Notes: a model not told the origin generated them from the letters alone. Positions 8,452 to 16,218 are shown, counted from the first letter of the stretch. The stretch: DNA of 64,000 nt from VBCK01 sp035511515 (GCA_035511515.1 DATKFG010000013.1:26937-90936); one strand, 5' to 3'. Made by a program: numbers and translations.

Positions 8452-9420
8452 CTAGCGCGCATCGGCATCGTCCCAACTCGATCGTGGCCGGGCCGATTTG
8501 GGCGCGCCGCCGCTCGACGTGCGGCCAGGGGCGCCGCTGAGCGGGGGGCGAGCGGCGGGGAGCGAGACCGCGGCAGCCGGAAGGCCCAGCCGCGACCAGA
8601 TCGCCAGCGTCGGCTCGGCCTGGTTCATCGTGTAGAAATGAAGCCCGGGCGCTCCTTCCGCCAGCAGCCTTTCGCACAGGGCCGCCACCACGTCCAGCCC
8701 GAATGCGCGGATCGAAAGCCGATCGTCGCCGAAGTCCTCCAGGCGGCGCCGCATCCAGCGCGGAATGTCGGCGCCGCAGGCGTCGGAAAAACGCGCCAGC
8801 TGTGAAAAATTCGTGATCGGCATCACGCCCGGGACGATCGGCTCCTGCACGCCGGCCCGCCGAGCCTCCTGTACGAAGCGCAGGTACGCCTCGGGATTGA
8901 AGAAGTACTGCGTGATCGCAGAGTCGGCCCCGGCGCGCATCTTGCGCACGAAGTTGTCCAGGTCCGCGGCGGCGGTCCCGGCCTGCGGATGCACCTCGGG
9001 GTAGGCCGCCACTTCGATGTGAAACCACCGCCCGGTCTCGGCACGAATGAATTCGACCAGGTCGGTCGCGTAACGAAAGCGGGCGGAGGCGGCGGCCAGG
9101 CCGGACGGCAGGTCGCCGCGCAGCGTCACCAGGCGGCGGATACCGGCCTGCTGATAGGTCTGCAGCAGCTGGCGGACCGACTCCTCGCTGCTGCCGATGC
9201 AGGAGATGTGCGGCGCCACCGGCAAGCCCGCCGCGTGCATTTCCAGCACGGTGCTGACCGTTCCCTCGCGTGTGGCGCCGCCGGCGCCGTACGTGACCGA
9301 GAAGAAGCTCGGGCCGACCTCGGCCAGCCGCGCGCACGTTGCGCGCAGCTTCTCGGTCGCCTCGTCCGATTTCGGCGGGAACAACTCGAAGCTGAACGTA
9401 CGGTCGTCGACGGTGTTCAT
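8452..9420 (-). CDS. metF: 5,10-methylenetetrahydrofolate reductase
   Basis: 322 aa flavoenzyme interconverting 5,10-methylene-THF and 5-methyl-THF. The N-terminus FSFELFPPKSDEATEKL, with SVTYGAGG near residue 42, and RLVTLRGD near 96 are classic MetF landmarks; the TIM barrel is complete, followed by a Pro/Ala-rich tail. It is the last gene of a transcript beginning at an SAH riboswitch (9975-10084), followed by an ahcY remnant and a holin-family gene. In a demethylating metabolism it could run in the oxidative direction, but the sequence alone does not show direction. Confidence 0.95.
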   Translation of the reverse strand: MNTVDDRTFSFELFPPKSDEATEKLRATCARLAEVGPSFFSVTYGAGGATREGTVSTVLEMHAAGLPVAPHISCIGSSEESVRQLLQTYQQAGIRRLVTLRGDLPSGLAAASARFRYATDLVEFIRAETGRWFHIEVAAYPEVHPQAGTAAADLDNFVRKMRAGADSAITQYFFNPEAYLRFVQEARRAGVQEPIVPGVMPITNFSQLARFSDACGADIPRWMRRRLEDFGDDRLSIRAFGLDVVAALCERLLAEGAPGLHFYTMNQAEPTLAIWSRLGLPAAAVSLPAARPPLSGAPGRTSSGGAPKSARPRSSWDDADAR

Positions 9421-9458
9421 GGGGAGCGCAGGTCTGAGATCTTCCGGTGTGCGCCCGA

Positions 9459-9803
9459 TCAGCCCTGCCGTCGCACCAGCAGCGACAGCAGCGCCGTCAG
9501 CAAGGAGTAGATGAAAGCGCCCAACACGCCGGTCCAGAAGCCATGCACCTCAAATCCGGACATCAGTCCCGACACGGCCCAGAACAACAACCCGTTGATC
9601 ACCAGCAGGAACAGCCCCAGCGTCAGGATCGTCACCGGCAACGTCAGCAGAACCAGCAACGGTTTGATCACCGCGTTGGCCAGGCCGAGCAGCACCGCGG
9701 CCACCAGCGCCGTGATCGGGTCGCGCACGGAAATGCCCGGCACCACGTGTGCAACGATCATCAGCGCCAGCGCATTCAGTATCCAGTGCAGCAGCAGCTG
9801 CAT
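9459..9803 (-). CDS. phage holin family / YvlD-like membrane protein
   Basis: 114 aa with four hydrophobic segments; the pattern LLHWILNALALMIVAHVVPG and ANAVIKPLLVLLTLPVTILTLG matches the small membrane family named after phage holins (PF04020 type). Despite the name, this protein sits between ahcY and metF in many betaproteobacterial methyl-cycle operons, and the same order survives here with ahcY reduced to a remnant. Role unknown; no sign of a phage. Start ATG 9803; stop 38 bp before metF. Confidence 0.85.
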   Translation of the reverse strand: MQLLLHWILNALALMIVAHVVPGISVRDPITALVAAVLLGLANAVIKPLLVLLTLPVTILTLGLFLLVINGLLFWAVSGLMSGFEVHGFWTGVLGAFIYSLLTALLSLLVRRQG

Positions 9804-9819
9804 CGCGGGTCGGCGGCCG

Positions 9820-9949
9820 GTATCCAGATCTCACCGATCCGGATCGCCCTGCAGCCTCATTCGGCCGGCGCGAGGTCGGCCCGGGCGAAATCGGGGGCGT
9901 TGCCGGTTGCCCGGCCGGATGATCGGGATGGGTTGAGTACGGCGCTCAT
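9820..9949 (-). pseudogene. ahcY: N-terminal remnant of a second ahcY
   Basis: Directly after the riboswitch and an AGGAGGGCGCGAG leader identical to that of ahcY is a 30-codon frame (9949 to 9857) starting MSAV, containing SRS and DFARADLAPAE. It aligns with the first residues of the intact AhcY (MSAI, SRS, DFVVADLALAD). Where ahcY has Trp30 (TGG) this copy has TGA. Nucleotide similarity continues past the stop (CGGATCG-N2-GAGA in both) to about 9820, then is lost at the start of the holin-family gene. So an ahcY copy was inactivated and about 430 codons deleted, leaving its riboswitch and start region. It may still be translated as a short leader. Confidence 0.8.
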
Positions 9950-9974
9950 CTCGCGCCCTCCTGTGCAAGGGTCA

Positions 9975-10084
9975 GCGAGCGCCGTTGGTACGGGACCGAA
10001 GTTCGCCACACGCGACTGCCTTGGCGCTGCGGTCGCTTCGAGCCTGGCGACCGGACTGCCGATCGTCGCAACGCTCCTCGAAGC
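9975..10084 (-). promoter_or_regulatory. second SAH riboswitch, now controlling holin-metF
   Basis: Minus-strand leader with the same ordered blocks as the copy at 3378-3484: CGAGGAGCGTTGC, GCCAGGCTCG and CAACGGCGCTC, with a different variable stem between the second and third blocks. It is followed by the ahcY remnant, then the holin-family gene and metF. SAH would therefore be expected to raise MetF expression. Confidence 0.9.
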
Positions 10085-10093
10085 ACTGCCGAC

Positions 10094-10121
10094 AGTATAC
10101 CGGCGCCCGGTGCAGAGCAAA
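10094..10121 (-). promoter_or_regulatory. promoter of the holin-metF riboswitch transcript
   Basis: Minus-strand -10 TATACT (10099-10094), 10 bp upstream of the riboswitch core, with TTTGCT 16 bp further upstream as a weak -35. Confidence 0.5.
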
Positions 10122-10209
10122 TCCTTGAAATTGCGCGGTGTTGCCCTACCCGGCGCGGTGCGAGCGCAGCGAATCCTGCGTCAAAAGTAAGGTTTTTCGA
10201 TCGACCCCG

Positions 10210-11166
10210 TCAGCCTGCCCCGTTGACCTCAAAGCCGATGGCATAGCGCGGATTCATGTCGTACTTCAGAGTGATGCGCCCGTCGGCGACCGCATATGAC
10301 CAATGCGCGGATTTCGGCAGCCCACCGAGCGGATAGACATGAACGCCGGTGATCCCGCACTTCGGATCGGTCGCCTTGTACTCGGACAGGGCCATCACGA
10401 GCGAGTCGGGTGCGGACACCGCCAGCAGCTTGGCCACATTCATCGCCTGGCGGCTGATGAAGCGCATCGACGGCCCGATGCCGCAAGCGGTGGCATGAGC
10501 CATCAGCGTCTTGATCGTGGCCAGGCCCGGTATGCCGATGTGAATCGGCAGGCGGTTGCCCTCGGCCTGCAGGCGTCGGTCCCAGGCGATGATGGGCGCG
10601 GGCTCGAAACAGAACTGGGTCGTGACGTACATGTCGGCGCCGGTGCGTTGCGCGAAATCGTTCTTCCACTTGAGCGCGTCCCGGATGCCTTCGTCCGTGA
10701 TATCGGGGCTTCCCTCGGGGTGGCCGGCAACGCCGATCCTGCGAATGCCGTGCCGGTCGAACACGCCCGTGCCCAACAGCTGCATCGTGTCCGAAAAATC
10801 TCCCACCGGTTGATTGACTCCGCCGCCGATCGTCAGCACGTGGTTCACACCGGCTTCGCCGGTCAAGCGCGCCAGTGCGTCCTCGACGAAGGCGAGATTC
10901 GGAATGCTGCGCGCGGCGAAATGCGGGATCGGATTGAAGCCCTCCCCCCGCAAGCGCGTGGCCACCGCAATCGTCGATTCGAAATCGGACCCGGGAAGGA
11001 ACGTGATGTAGACATCGGTGTCGGGCCGCAGGTGTTCGCGAAAGTCCGGGATCTTCGCCGCGGAGCCAGGTGTGGTTTCGATCGTGAAGCCGGACATGAA
11101 AGCCGAAATCTCGGCGCGTCGGTCGCGAACATCCGCCACCGCATGTTTCAGTTCCTCGCTGATCAT
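10210..11166 (-). CDS. MetF-like methylenetetrahydrofolate reductase family protein
   Basis: 318 aa from ATG 11166 (342 aa if started at the duplicated ATG 11238). It shows the MetF TIM-barrel pattern in diverged form: DVYITFLPGSDF, NHVLTIGGGVNQPVGDFSDTM, RIGVAGHPEGSPDI and YVTTQFCFEP. The family reduces methylene-THF or oxidises methyl-THF with FAD. This second, distinct copy resembles the dedicated MetF2 proteins of methylotrophic corrinoid pathways (for example chloromethane users), so oxidation of methyl-THF made by the corrinoid island is a reasonable inference. An ATGC-N7-GCAT box lies 75 bp upstream of the first ATG, unlike metF, which is under an SAH riboswitch. Confidence 0.8.
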   Translation of the reverse strand: MISEELKHAVADVRDRRAEISAFMSGFTIETTPGSAAKIPDFREHLRPDTDVYITFLPGSDFESTIAVATRLRGEGFNPIPHFAARSIPNLAFVEDALARLTGEAGVNHVLTIGGGVNQPVGDFSDTMQLLGTGVFDRHGIRRIGVAGHPEGSPDITDEGIRDALKWKNDFAQRTGADMYVTTQFCFEPAPIIAWDRRLQAEGNRLPIHIGIPGLATIKTLMAHATACGIGPSMRFISRQAMNVAKLLAVSAPDSLVMALSEYKATDPKCGITGVHVYPLGGLPKSAHWSYAVADGRITLKYDMNPRYAIGFEVNGAG

Positions 11167-11273
11167 TACGCCACCGCTCCCCTGTCGCTCGACGCGACCC
11201 TCGGTGGCCTTTGCCAGTTTCAACTCCTCGTTGATCATCGCGCCCCCGCCCCCGGTCGCTCGATGCGACCCTG
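11145..11273 (-). repeat. imperfect tandem duplication covering the start of the MetF-like gene
   Basis: Two units of about 58 bp, spaced 72 bp apart, each contain GGGTCGC(A/G)TCGAGCGAC, a G-rich stretch and an ATG with the next codons (MINEELK in the upstream unit, MISEELK in the downstream unit). Both ATGs are in frame with the gene, so the duplication yields two possible starts. Confidence 0.7.
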
Positions 11274-11312
11274 AGTGCTTGCCAGCATATCGCCGGCCTC
11301 CGCCAAGCAGAT

Positions 11313-11327
11313 ATGCAGTGGGGGCAT
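11313..11327. promoter_or_regulatory. ATGC-N7-GCAT box 2, upstream of the MetF-like gene
   Basis: ATGCAGTGGGGGCAT lies between the homocysteine methyltransferase stop and the MetF-like start, on the promoter side of the latter. Eleven of its fifteen bases outside the variable centre, plus the flanking A, match the box at 29926 (ATGCAGTGG, then GCATA). Confidence 0.6.
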
Positions 11328-11399
11328 AAGGGGGCAGCCGTTGCCGTACGGCTCGGCGCGGGAACCAGCCAGCAGTCCCGCGGATTGAATTCAAGTCGA

Positions 11400-12374
11400 C
11401 TACGGGCGCCGACTCGTCACTCTGCGAATCGGGCCGATCACTCGCTCGATGTCGGCCGGAGCCGGCAGCGGGCCCCGGGGGCGCTCGCTGACCGCCTTGA
11501 CCATCGCTTCCAGATGCACCGGCTTTGTGCCGCAGCAACCGCCGATGATTCGTGCGCCGGCGTCGCGCGCCAGGCATGCGTAGTTCGCCATGATTTCCGG
11601 CGTGCCGTCGTAGCGAACCTGACCATCGTCGCCCATCACGGGTAATCCGCAATTGCCCTTGGCGACGATCGGCAGCGGCTTCACCGCCCCTTCGGCCAGG
11701 CCCAATATCGAATCGAGCAGTTGCGCCGGCCCGATACCGCAGTTGGCGCCGAACGCCAGCGGCGCGACCTCGAACTGGCAGGCGCGCCGCATCGCGTCGA
11801 CCGGCTTGATGCCCATCATCGTGCGGCCGCCACTGTCGAACGACATCGTCGCCACATAAGGCAGGCCGGCCCGCTGCACGGCCCGGACGGCGGCCTCGAG
11901 TTCGCTGTCGGCAAACATCGTTTCGATCCATGCAATGTCGGCCCCGCCTTCCTTAAGGGCGATCGCCTGCTCATAGAAGGCCGCCTCCACCGCCTCCGCG
12001 CTCTGCTCGCCCAACGGGGCGATGAGCTCACCCGTCGGCCCGATGTCGCCCGCCACAACGACCGGGCGCCCGGCCGCGTCGGCAACGCCACGCGTCAGGC
12101 GCGCGGCCACGACGTTGAGCTCATGGACCCGGTCCTCCAGGGCGTGCAGCTTGAAGCGGAATCGATTCGCACCGAACGTATTGGTGAGCAGGATATCGGC
12201 GCCCGCGTCGACGAACCGACCTTGCAGCGTCCTGACCACTTCCGGCCGGTCGACGTTCCACAATTCGCACGACGCGCCGTTGGCGAGGCCCGCTTCGAAC
12301 AAATTGGTTCCGGTGCCGCCGTCGGCGAACACCACGGGCTTGCGTGCAAGCAGTTGCTCGAGCACGTTCGACAT
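11400..12374 (-). CDS. homocysteine S-methyltransferase (betaine-homocysteine methyltransferase-like)
   Basis: 324 aa zinc enzyme of the homocysteine S-methyltransferase family. The N-terminal block FADGGTGTNLFEAGL, the zinc cysteine in FGANCG near residue 210 and the paired cysteines in IIGGCCGTKP near 275 are all present. Such proteins move a methyl group from glycine betaine or S-methylmethionine to homocysteine, giving methionine. With SAH hydrolase nearby supplying homocysteine and an MttB-type betaine-like module in the island, use of betaine as donor is plausible but not proven. Start ATG 12374; no strong ribosome-binding site. Confidence 0.87.
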   Translation of the reverse strand: MSNVLEQLLARKPVVFADGGTGTNLFEAGLANGASCELWNVDRPEVVRTLQGRFVDAGADILLTNTFGANRFRFKLHALEDRVHELNVVAARLTRGVADAAGRPVVVAGDIGPTGELIAPLGEQSAEAVEAAFYEQAIALKEGGADIAWIETMFADSELEAAVRAVQRAGLPYVATMSFDSGGRTMMGIKPVDAMRRACQFEVAPLAFGANCGIGPAQLLDSILGLAEGAVKPLPIVAKGNCGLPVMGDDGQVRYDGTPEIMANYACLARDAGARIIGGCCGTKPVHLEAMVKAVSERPRGPLPAPADIERVIGPIRRVTSRRP

Positions 12375-12464
12375 GTCTGCTCCGTCAGCGGGAAATCGCT
12401 CGGAAGCGCGGCAGGATGCCAGGCGACCCGATTATGCCCCGCGCTCGGCCAGTTACTGCGCGGG

Positions 12465-13175
12465 TCAATCGAAGCGCGGCCAGCCTTGCCATCCGCCGGG
12501 AACGTCCAGCCGGTAATTGCGCGTGTGGCTGGTGACGTCCCAGCGCAGATAGACATCGCCCAGGAAGAAGTAGATCTTCCGGTTCGAATGGGCCTCGGAG
12601 CGCGTAACCCATTCGGCGAACACGCCACTGTCGGGTGCAACCGTCAGTCCCTCGGGCCAGCCGTCGCGAATGGCGCGTGGATACCCGGCATCCAGGGTTG
12701 CATGCCCGGGTCCGTCCGAAACACTCCAGCGCGCATATTGTGTTCCGCGAAACCCGTACACCACCGGCCGGTCATCCTGGGTGTGCGCATAGACCGTCAC
12801 CAGGCCGGGGAGCTCGGAGATTGCTCCGGGCAGCAGTTCGGACAGCCTGGGCCGATGCTCCAGCAGTGTGCCGGTATTCAGATCCCAGACCGCGCAGCGC
12901 GCCTCGCCGGTGAACTGAAAGTAGATCGTGCGGCCCCATGCGCGCACGTGCAGCGCACCGTTCAGCGTGGCGCCGGGAAACGCTTCCAGCAGGCCGGGCC
13001 AATCGCGGCGGATATCGCGCGGATAGCCTTCGCGCATCGTGTCGTCGTCGACGTCCCAGGCGATGTACTGGGTTCGCCGGAAGAACAGTATCTGCTGGCG
13101 CTGCCCTGAACGTTCAGCCGGTTCGCTGTTGATACAGCAGGCCGCAAAGGGCGCATAGCGCGTGGCAGCGTTCAT
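12465..13175 (-). CDS. hemopexin-repeat protein
   Basis: 236 aa with no signal peptide. It is built of four hemopexin-type repeats of about 50 residues: ILFFRRTQYIAWDV with YPRDIRRDWPG; TIYFQFTGEARCAVWD; VVYGFRGTQYARWSV with YPRAIRDGWPEG; and KIYFFLGDVYLRWDV. Four such repeats form a four-bladed beta-propeller. In bacteria these propellers are of mostly unknown role, with ligand or metal binding in the central channel or protein-protein contact suspected. It is the last gene of the operon unknown-protein / ferredoxin reductase / ferredoxin / hemopexin, 14 bp after the ferredoxin stop, so it is probably intracellular and linked to redox chemistry there. Confidence 0.75.
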   Translation of the reverse strand: MNAATRYAPFAACCINSEPAERSGQRQQILFFRRTQYIAWDVDDDTMREGYPRDIRRDWPGLLEAFPGATLNGALHVRAWGRTIYFQFTGEARCAVWDLNTGTLLEHRPRLSELLPGAISELPGLVTVYAHTQDDRPVVYGFRGTQYARWSVSDGPGHATLDAGYPRAIRDGWPEGLTVAPDSGVFAEWVTRSEAHSNRKIYFFLGDVYLRWDVTSHTRNYRLDVPGGWQGWPRFD

Positions 13176-13189
13176 CGAGCGCGTCGACC

Positions 13190-13519
13190 TCAGATCTGGC
13201 GTTCGGGAACGCTGAGCACCAGACCATCCAGATCCGCTGTCACCCGGATCTGGCAGGTCAATCGGCTGTTCGGCCTGGGCTCCCAGACGAACCCGAGCAT
13301 CGCGGCCTCATCGTCCGAGGGCTGGGGCAGTCGAAGCATCCACGAAGCCTCGACATAGCAATGGCAGGTCGAGCAGGCCAGCTCGCCTCCACAGTCGGCA
13401 AGGATGCCCGGCACGGCAGCGGCCCGCGCTGACTGCATCAGCGACTTGCCGCACAGGGCATCGATGACCTGAGGGGTGCCGTCGTTGCGGATGAATGTGA
13501 TCCGCGCCGTATTATTCAT
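13190..13519 (-). CDS. [2Fe-2S] ferredoxin
   Basis: 109 aa. The cluster ligands are seen as C-x5-C-x2-C in DCGGELACSTCHCYV, with the fourth Cys in SRLTCQI about 35 residues later; this is the adrenodoxin/putidaredoxin-like layout. It starts in an ATGA overlap with the ferredoxin reductase stop, so the two are coupled and presumably function as NAD(P)H to FAD to [2Fe-2S] electron transfer. No monooxygenase is in the operon. Possible partners are the unknown protein at 14745-15314 or the [2Fe-2S] domains of the corrinoid activators. Confidence 0.92.
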   Translation of the reverse strand: MNNTARITFIRNDGTPQVIDALCGKSLMQSARAAAVPGILADCGGELACSTCHCYVEASWMLRLPQPSDDEAAMLGFVWEPRPNSRLTCQIRVTADLDGLVLSVPERQI

Positions 13520-14727
13520 GAGCTCAGTGGCTGGTCCGCATACGACGATCGCGCGCCGACGGCATCGGTGGGCTCTTCGGAGTCGATGCTCCTGCGCGCA
13601 GTCATGTACAGCCGGGGGTTGTTGACGGCGTCCACCCCGACCGGGCGGCCCGACTTGCAGTATTGATAGGCAAACGAATGCGTCCGGGGGTTTCCACTCA
13701 GGACCACTTCGTCAGCATCCTGCCACCTGCCGGCGCTTTGGATGCGCAACTCGAACTGGTGTGACCAGAACCAGGGCACCTCTTTCCTTTGCGCGCCTCG
13801 CCCGCAGATCGAAGCGGCGACCGCGCGCGCCGATTCCACCGCCCCCGGAACGGATTCGAGGCGGGTCGAGGCGTTGTAGAACGGATGGTGCGATCGCGCG
13901 CAGTCGCCGGCGGCGTGAATGCACGGGTCGCTGGTTCGGCCCTCCGCGTCAACGATGATTCCATCGTCGCAGCGCAATCCCGCCTCGCGCGCCAGATCCT
14001 CGTTGGGGACGATTCCGATGCCGACGACCACCAGGTCGGCCCGATGGCGGCGCTCCAGGGTCTGTACCGCTTCGACCGCGGGGCCGCCCTGGAAACCCTG
14101 CACCCTGGCATCGCAGACGATTTCGACGCCATGGGCGCGATGCACCGATGCCACGTACTCCGAGAGCAGCGGACTGGCGACCCGTCCGAGCAGGCGCACG
14201 CCCGCTTCGAGCACGGTAACGCTGGCTCCCGCGGAGCGCGCCACGGAGGCGATCTCGAGGCCGATGTAGCCGCCGCCGATCACGACGGCTTCGCGGGCCC
14301 GCAACAGCGCCGCGCGCAACGTGATCGCTTCGTCAAGCGTGCGCAGGTACAGGACGTTGCCGAGCGAGGCACCCGGGACCGGGATCTTGCGCACGCGGGC
14401 GCCGGTCGCAAGAACCAGCCGGTCATACGCAAGCGTGCGTCCGTCGCTGATTTCAAGCAGCCTTTCATTGCGGACGATCCGCACCGCCCGGACGCCGAGC
14501 TGCAGTTCAATCGAGGACTTCGCGAGCGAATCAGCCGGCCGAAACCAGAGGTCCTCGGCCCGAAACCCGGGTTCGGCAATGCGCTTGGACAGGGGCGGGC
14601 GCTGGTAAGGGAGGTGGCGCTCCTCACCCACCATCAGCACACGCCCGCGATAACCGAGCTCACGCAGTCGCTCCGCGACCTGCAGCCCGCACTGACCGGC
14701 GCCGACGATGAGACAGGTTTCCCGCAT
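13516..14727 (-). CDS. FAD-dependent ferredoxin reductase
   Basis: 403 aa. It has two Rossmann motifs: FAD site IVGAGQCGLQVAERL at residues 7-21, and NAD(P) site VVIGGGYIGLEIASVARSAG near 145-165. The FAD C-terminal motif IHAAGDCA is near 270. The layout is that of rhodocoxin/putidaredoxin reductase-type enzymes. It overlaps the ferredoxin start by 4 bp and follows the unknown 189-aa gene by 17 bp. In the cytosol it would pass electrons from NAD(P)H to the partner ferredoxin. Confidence 0.92.
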   Translation of the reverse strand: MRETCLIVGAGQCGLQVAERLRELGYRGRVLMVGEERHLPYQRPPLSKRIAEPGFRAEDLWFRPADSLAKSSIELQLGVRAVRIVRNERLLEISDGRTLAYDRLVLATGARVRKIPVPGASLGNVLYLRTLDEAITLRAALLRAREAVVIGGGYIGLEIASVARSAGASVTVLEAGVRLLGRVASPLLSEYVASVHRAHGVEIVCDARVQGFQGGPAVEAVQTLERRHRADLVVVGIGIVPNEDLAREAGLRCDDGIIVDAEGRTSDPCIHAAGDCARSHHPFYNASTRLESVPGAVESARAVAASICGRGAQRKEVPWFWSHQFELRIQSAGRWQDADEVVLSGNPRTHSFAYQYCKSGRPVGVDAVNNPRLYMTARRSIDSEEPTDAVGARSSYADQPLSS

Positions 14728-14744
14728 TCACAAGACGGCAACGC

Positions 14745-15314
14745 CTAGCTGCCCCAGGTCACCGCCACGTTGCAGGCGTGAAAATCGTTGTTGTGGTCTT
14801 CCGTCGAGGAGGCAACATAGAAGCCGGATCGGCCCGAAGCGAGCTGCGGTGTCTGGATCAGCGTCCGGTTGAAGATCCAGTGATCGCCGTGGCGGTGCGC
14901 ACACACGATGTAGATCTCTCCGCCCGGGATGACAATGCCTTGCTCGGGACCGAGCCGCGTGTTCATCGGTCGCGGCGTGGTCCAGTCCGCCAGCACCCTC
15001 GCCTTGCCCGCTTCGAGCGACGTGACGATCAATGCACGCTGGATCGCCCAGGCGTACGAACGGCCGACCAGCGTCACCTCGCCCGCCGGCGTGAGGCACA
15101 TCACCGCATGGCGATGCAGGCCCTGGAGCGTGTACTTCGTACAGAACTCGTCGCCCACCGCGACAGTGACGGCGCCCGGCAGCTTTTTCGAGGCGGCACG
15201 ATGACTGTCGAGTCGCTCGATGCGGGCAGCCTCGTCCAGCAAAGATGGCGCTGGCCAGGGCAGGTTCTTATATTGAAGGCGTTCGAACTCGGGAACCGGG
15301 AACCGCTTGCTCAT
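14745..15314 (-). CDS. hypothetical 189-aa protein, first gene of the ferredoxin operon
   Basis: I do not recognise a family. It starts at ATG 15314 (MSKRFPVPEFERLQYKNLPW). It has no signal peptide or membrane span. The C-terminal half is rich in conserved-looking His/Asp/Cys pairs (FCTKYTLQGLHRHAVMC, VCAHRHGDHWIFNRT, DHNNDFHACNV), which suggests a metal site in a beta-rich fold. It is followed by the reductase and ferredoxin, so an electron-accepting enzyme is possible. The operon is preceded by an ATGC-N7-GCAT box 130 bp upstream, like parts of the methyl-transfer island. Confidence 0.6.
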   Translation of the reverse strand: MSKRFPVPEFERLQYKNLPWPAPSLLDEAARIERLDSHRAASKKLPGAVTVAVGDEFCTKYTLQGLHRHAVMCLTPAGEVTLVGRSYAWAIQRALIVTSLEAGKARVLADWTTPRPMNTRLGPEQGIVIPGGEIYIVCAHRHGDHWIFNRTLIQTPQLASGRSGFYVASSTEDHNNDFHACNVAVTWGS

Positions 15315-15444
15315 CGGGCATCCTGTTTGGAACCACGCGAACGTAAGGCGCGCGCCGCCATGGCACAGCCGGTTCGGGTGCGGTGCGCTCCAAATGACGC
15401 CCTGCATTAGATGCCAATCGGCGCGCCCCCATCAAGCATCGGTT

Positions 15445-15465
15445 ATGCGTCCCGGGCATGCCCGG
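15445..15465. promoter_or_regulatory. ATGC-N7-GCAT box 3, upstream of the ferredoxin/hemopexin operon
   Basis: ATGC-GTCCCGG-GCAT at 15445-15459, overlapping a perfect 14-bp palindrome CCGGGCATGCCCGG at 15452-15465. It lies in the 155-bp gap upstream of the gene starting at 15314. Confidence 0.55.
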
Positions 15466-15469
15466 TATG

Positions 15470-16192
15470 TCAGCTCTCACCGGCGTGCGCAGGCCGACCC
15501 GCCCCGCGCACGACGAAGACCCGACCCACGACGGGACCGTCCGGCTCGAAAACCGACCTGCCGTCAACCACATAGGCCGCCACGCACTCGACCTGGGCCC
15601 TGGGAAAGTGGGCGCGGTTGGAGTCTGCCAGCAGCACCGTCACGCCTTGCCGCGCCAAGGCGAGCAGATGGGCCGTGACCGACTGTGCCAGAAATCGCTC
15701 GTACCACAGGTCGGCGGCCAGCACGATGTCATGCGCATCGCGACCCTGCGCAAAGCCCGCCAGCCGGGCCGAAATGCGAACGCGGTTCAGCTTTGCGTTG
15801 ACCGCAATGGCGTCGACGGCCCAGGGATCCGCATCGACCGCCTCGACGACGCCAGCGCCGGCGAGCGCGGCCGCGATCGCACAGATGCCGCTGCCGGACC
15901 CGATGTCGAGCACGCGGCGGTTGCGCGTGATGCCGGGGTGGTCCAGCAGGTACCGGGCAAGCGCTTCACCGCCCGGCCATGGATGGGCCCAATAGGGAGG
16001 CGCCAGACTCGCTGGCCCGGACACCGCGGCCTGTCGCGCCCAGATCTGCTCGAAGTCCGTATTGCGCCGCAGGCGGATTTCCGGGCACAGCGACGAGCGC
16101 GCGACGGCCGTGGCGCGTTTGATCGTGGCAATTCGGCCCTGTGTCGCAGCAGTGGCTCGGTTTCGCGCAATGGGGGGTTGTCCGCCGAGCAT
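15470..16192 (-). CDS. class I SAM methyltransferase, METTL20/PrmA-like protein lysine methyltransferase
   Basis: 240 aa. It has the SAM site VLDIGSGSGICAIAAALAGA near residue 96 and an acidic loop DIVLAADLWYERFLAQ in the position of motif IV. The D-x-W/F-Y-E/D pattern is that of the ETF-beta lysine methyltransferase (METTL20) and ribosomal L11 methyltransferase group. Likely a cytosolic protein methyltransferase; target unknown. It is divergent from the corrinoid island operon, sharing the 85-bp promoter region 16193-16277. Confidence 0.75.
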   Translation of the reverse strand: MLGGQPPIARNRATAATQGRIATIKRATAVARSSLCPEIRLRRNTDFEQIWARQAAVSGPASLAPPYWAHPWPGGEALARYLLDHPGITRNRRVLDIGSGSGICAIAAALAGAGVVEAVDADPWAVDAIAVNAKLNRVRISARLAGFAQGRDAHDIVLAADLWYERFLAQSVTAHLLALARQGVTVLLADSNRAHFPRAQVECVAAYVVDGRSVFEPDGPVVGRVFVVRGAGRPAHAGES

Positions 16193-16203
16193 GGCCGAAG
16201 AGA

Positions 16204-16218
16204 ATATATTGTGTATAT
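16204..16218. promoter_or_regulatory. AT-rich dyad in the divergent promoter of the island
   Basis: ATATA-N5-TATAT in an otherwise GC-rich region between divergent starts at 16192 and 16278. It could be the -10 region or an operator for the FCD-type GntR regulator encoded at 23287, whose family often binds short A/T-containing dyads. Confidence 0.4.

Noticed and set aside
9857..9949. Purposeful SAH-riboswitch leader peptide
   Set aside because: The frame aligns with the AhcY N-terminus and ends where a Trp codon became a stop, with homology continuing beyond it; a decayed gene explains this better, although translation is still possible.
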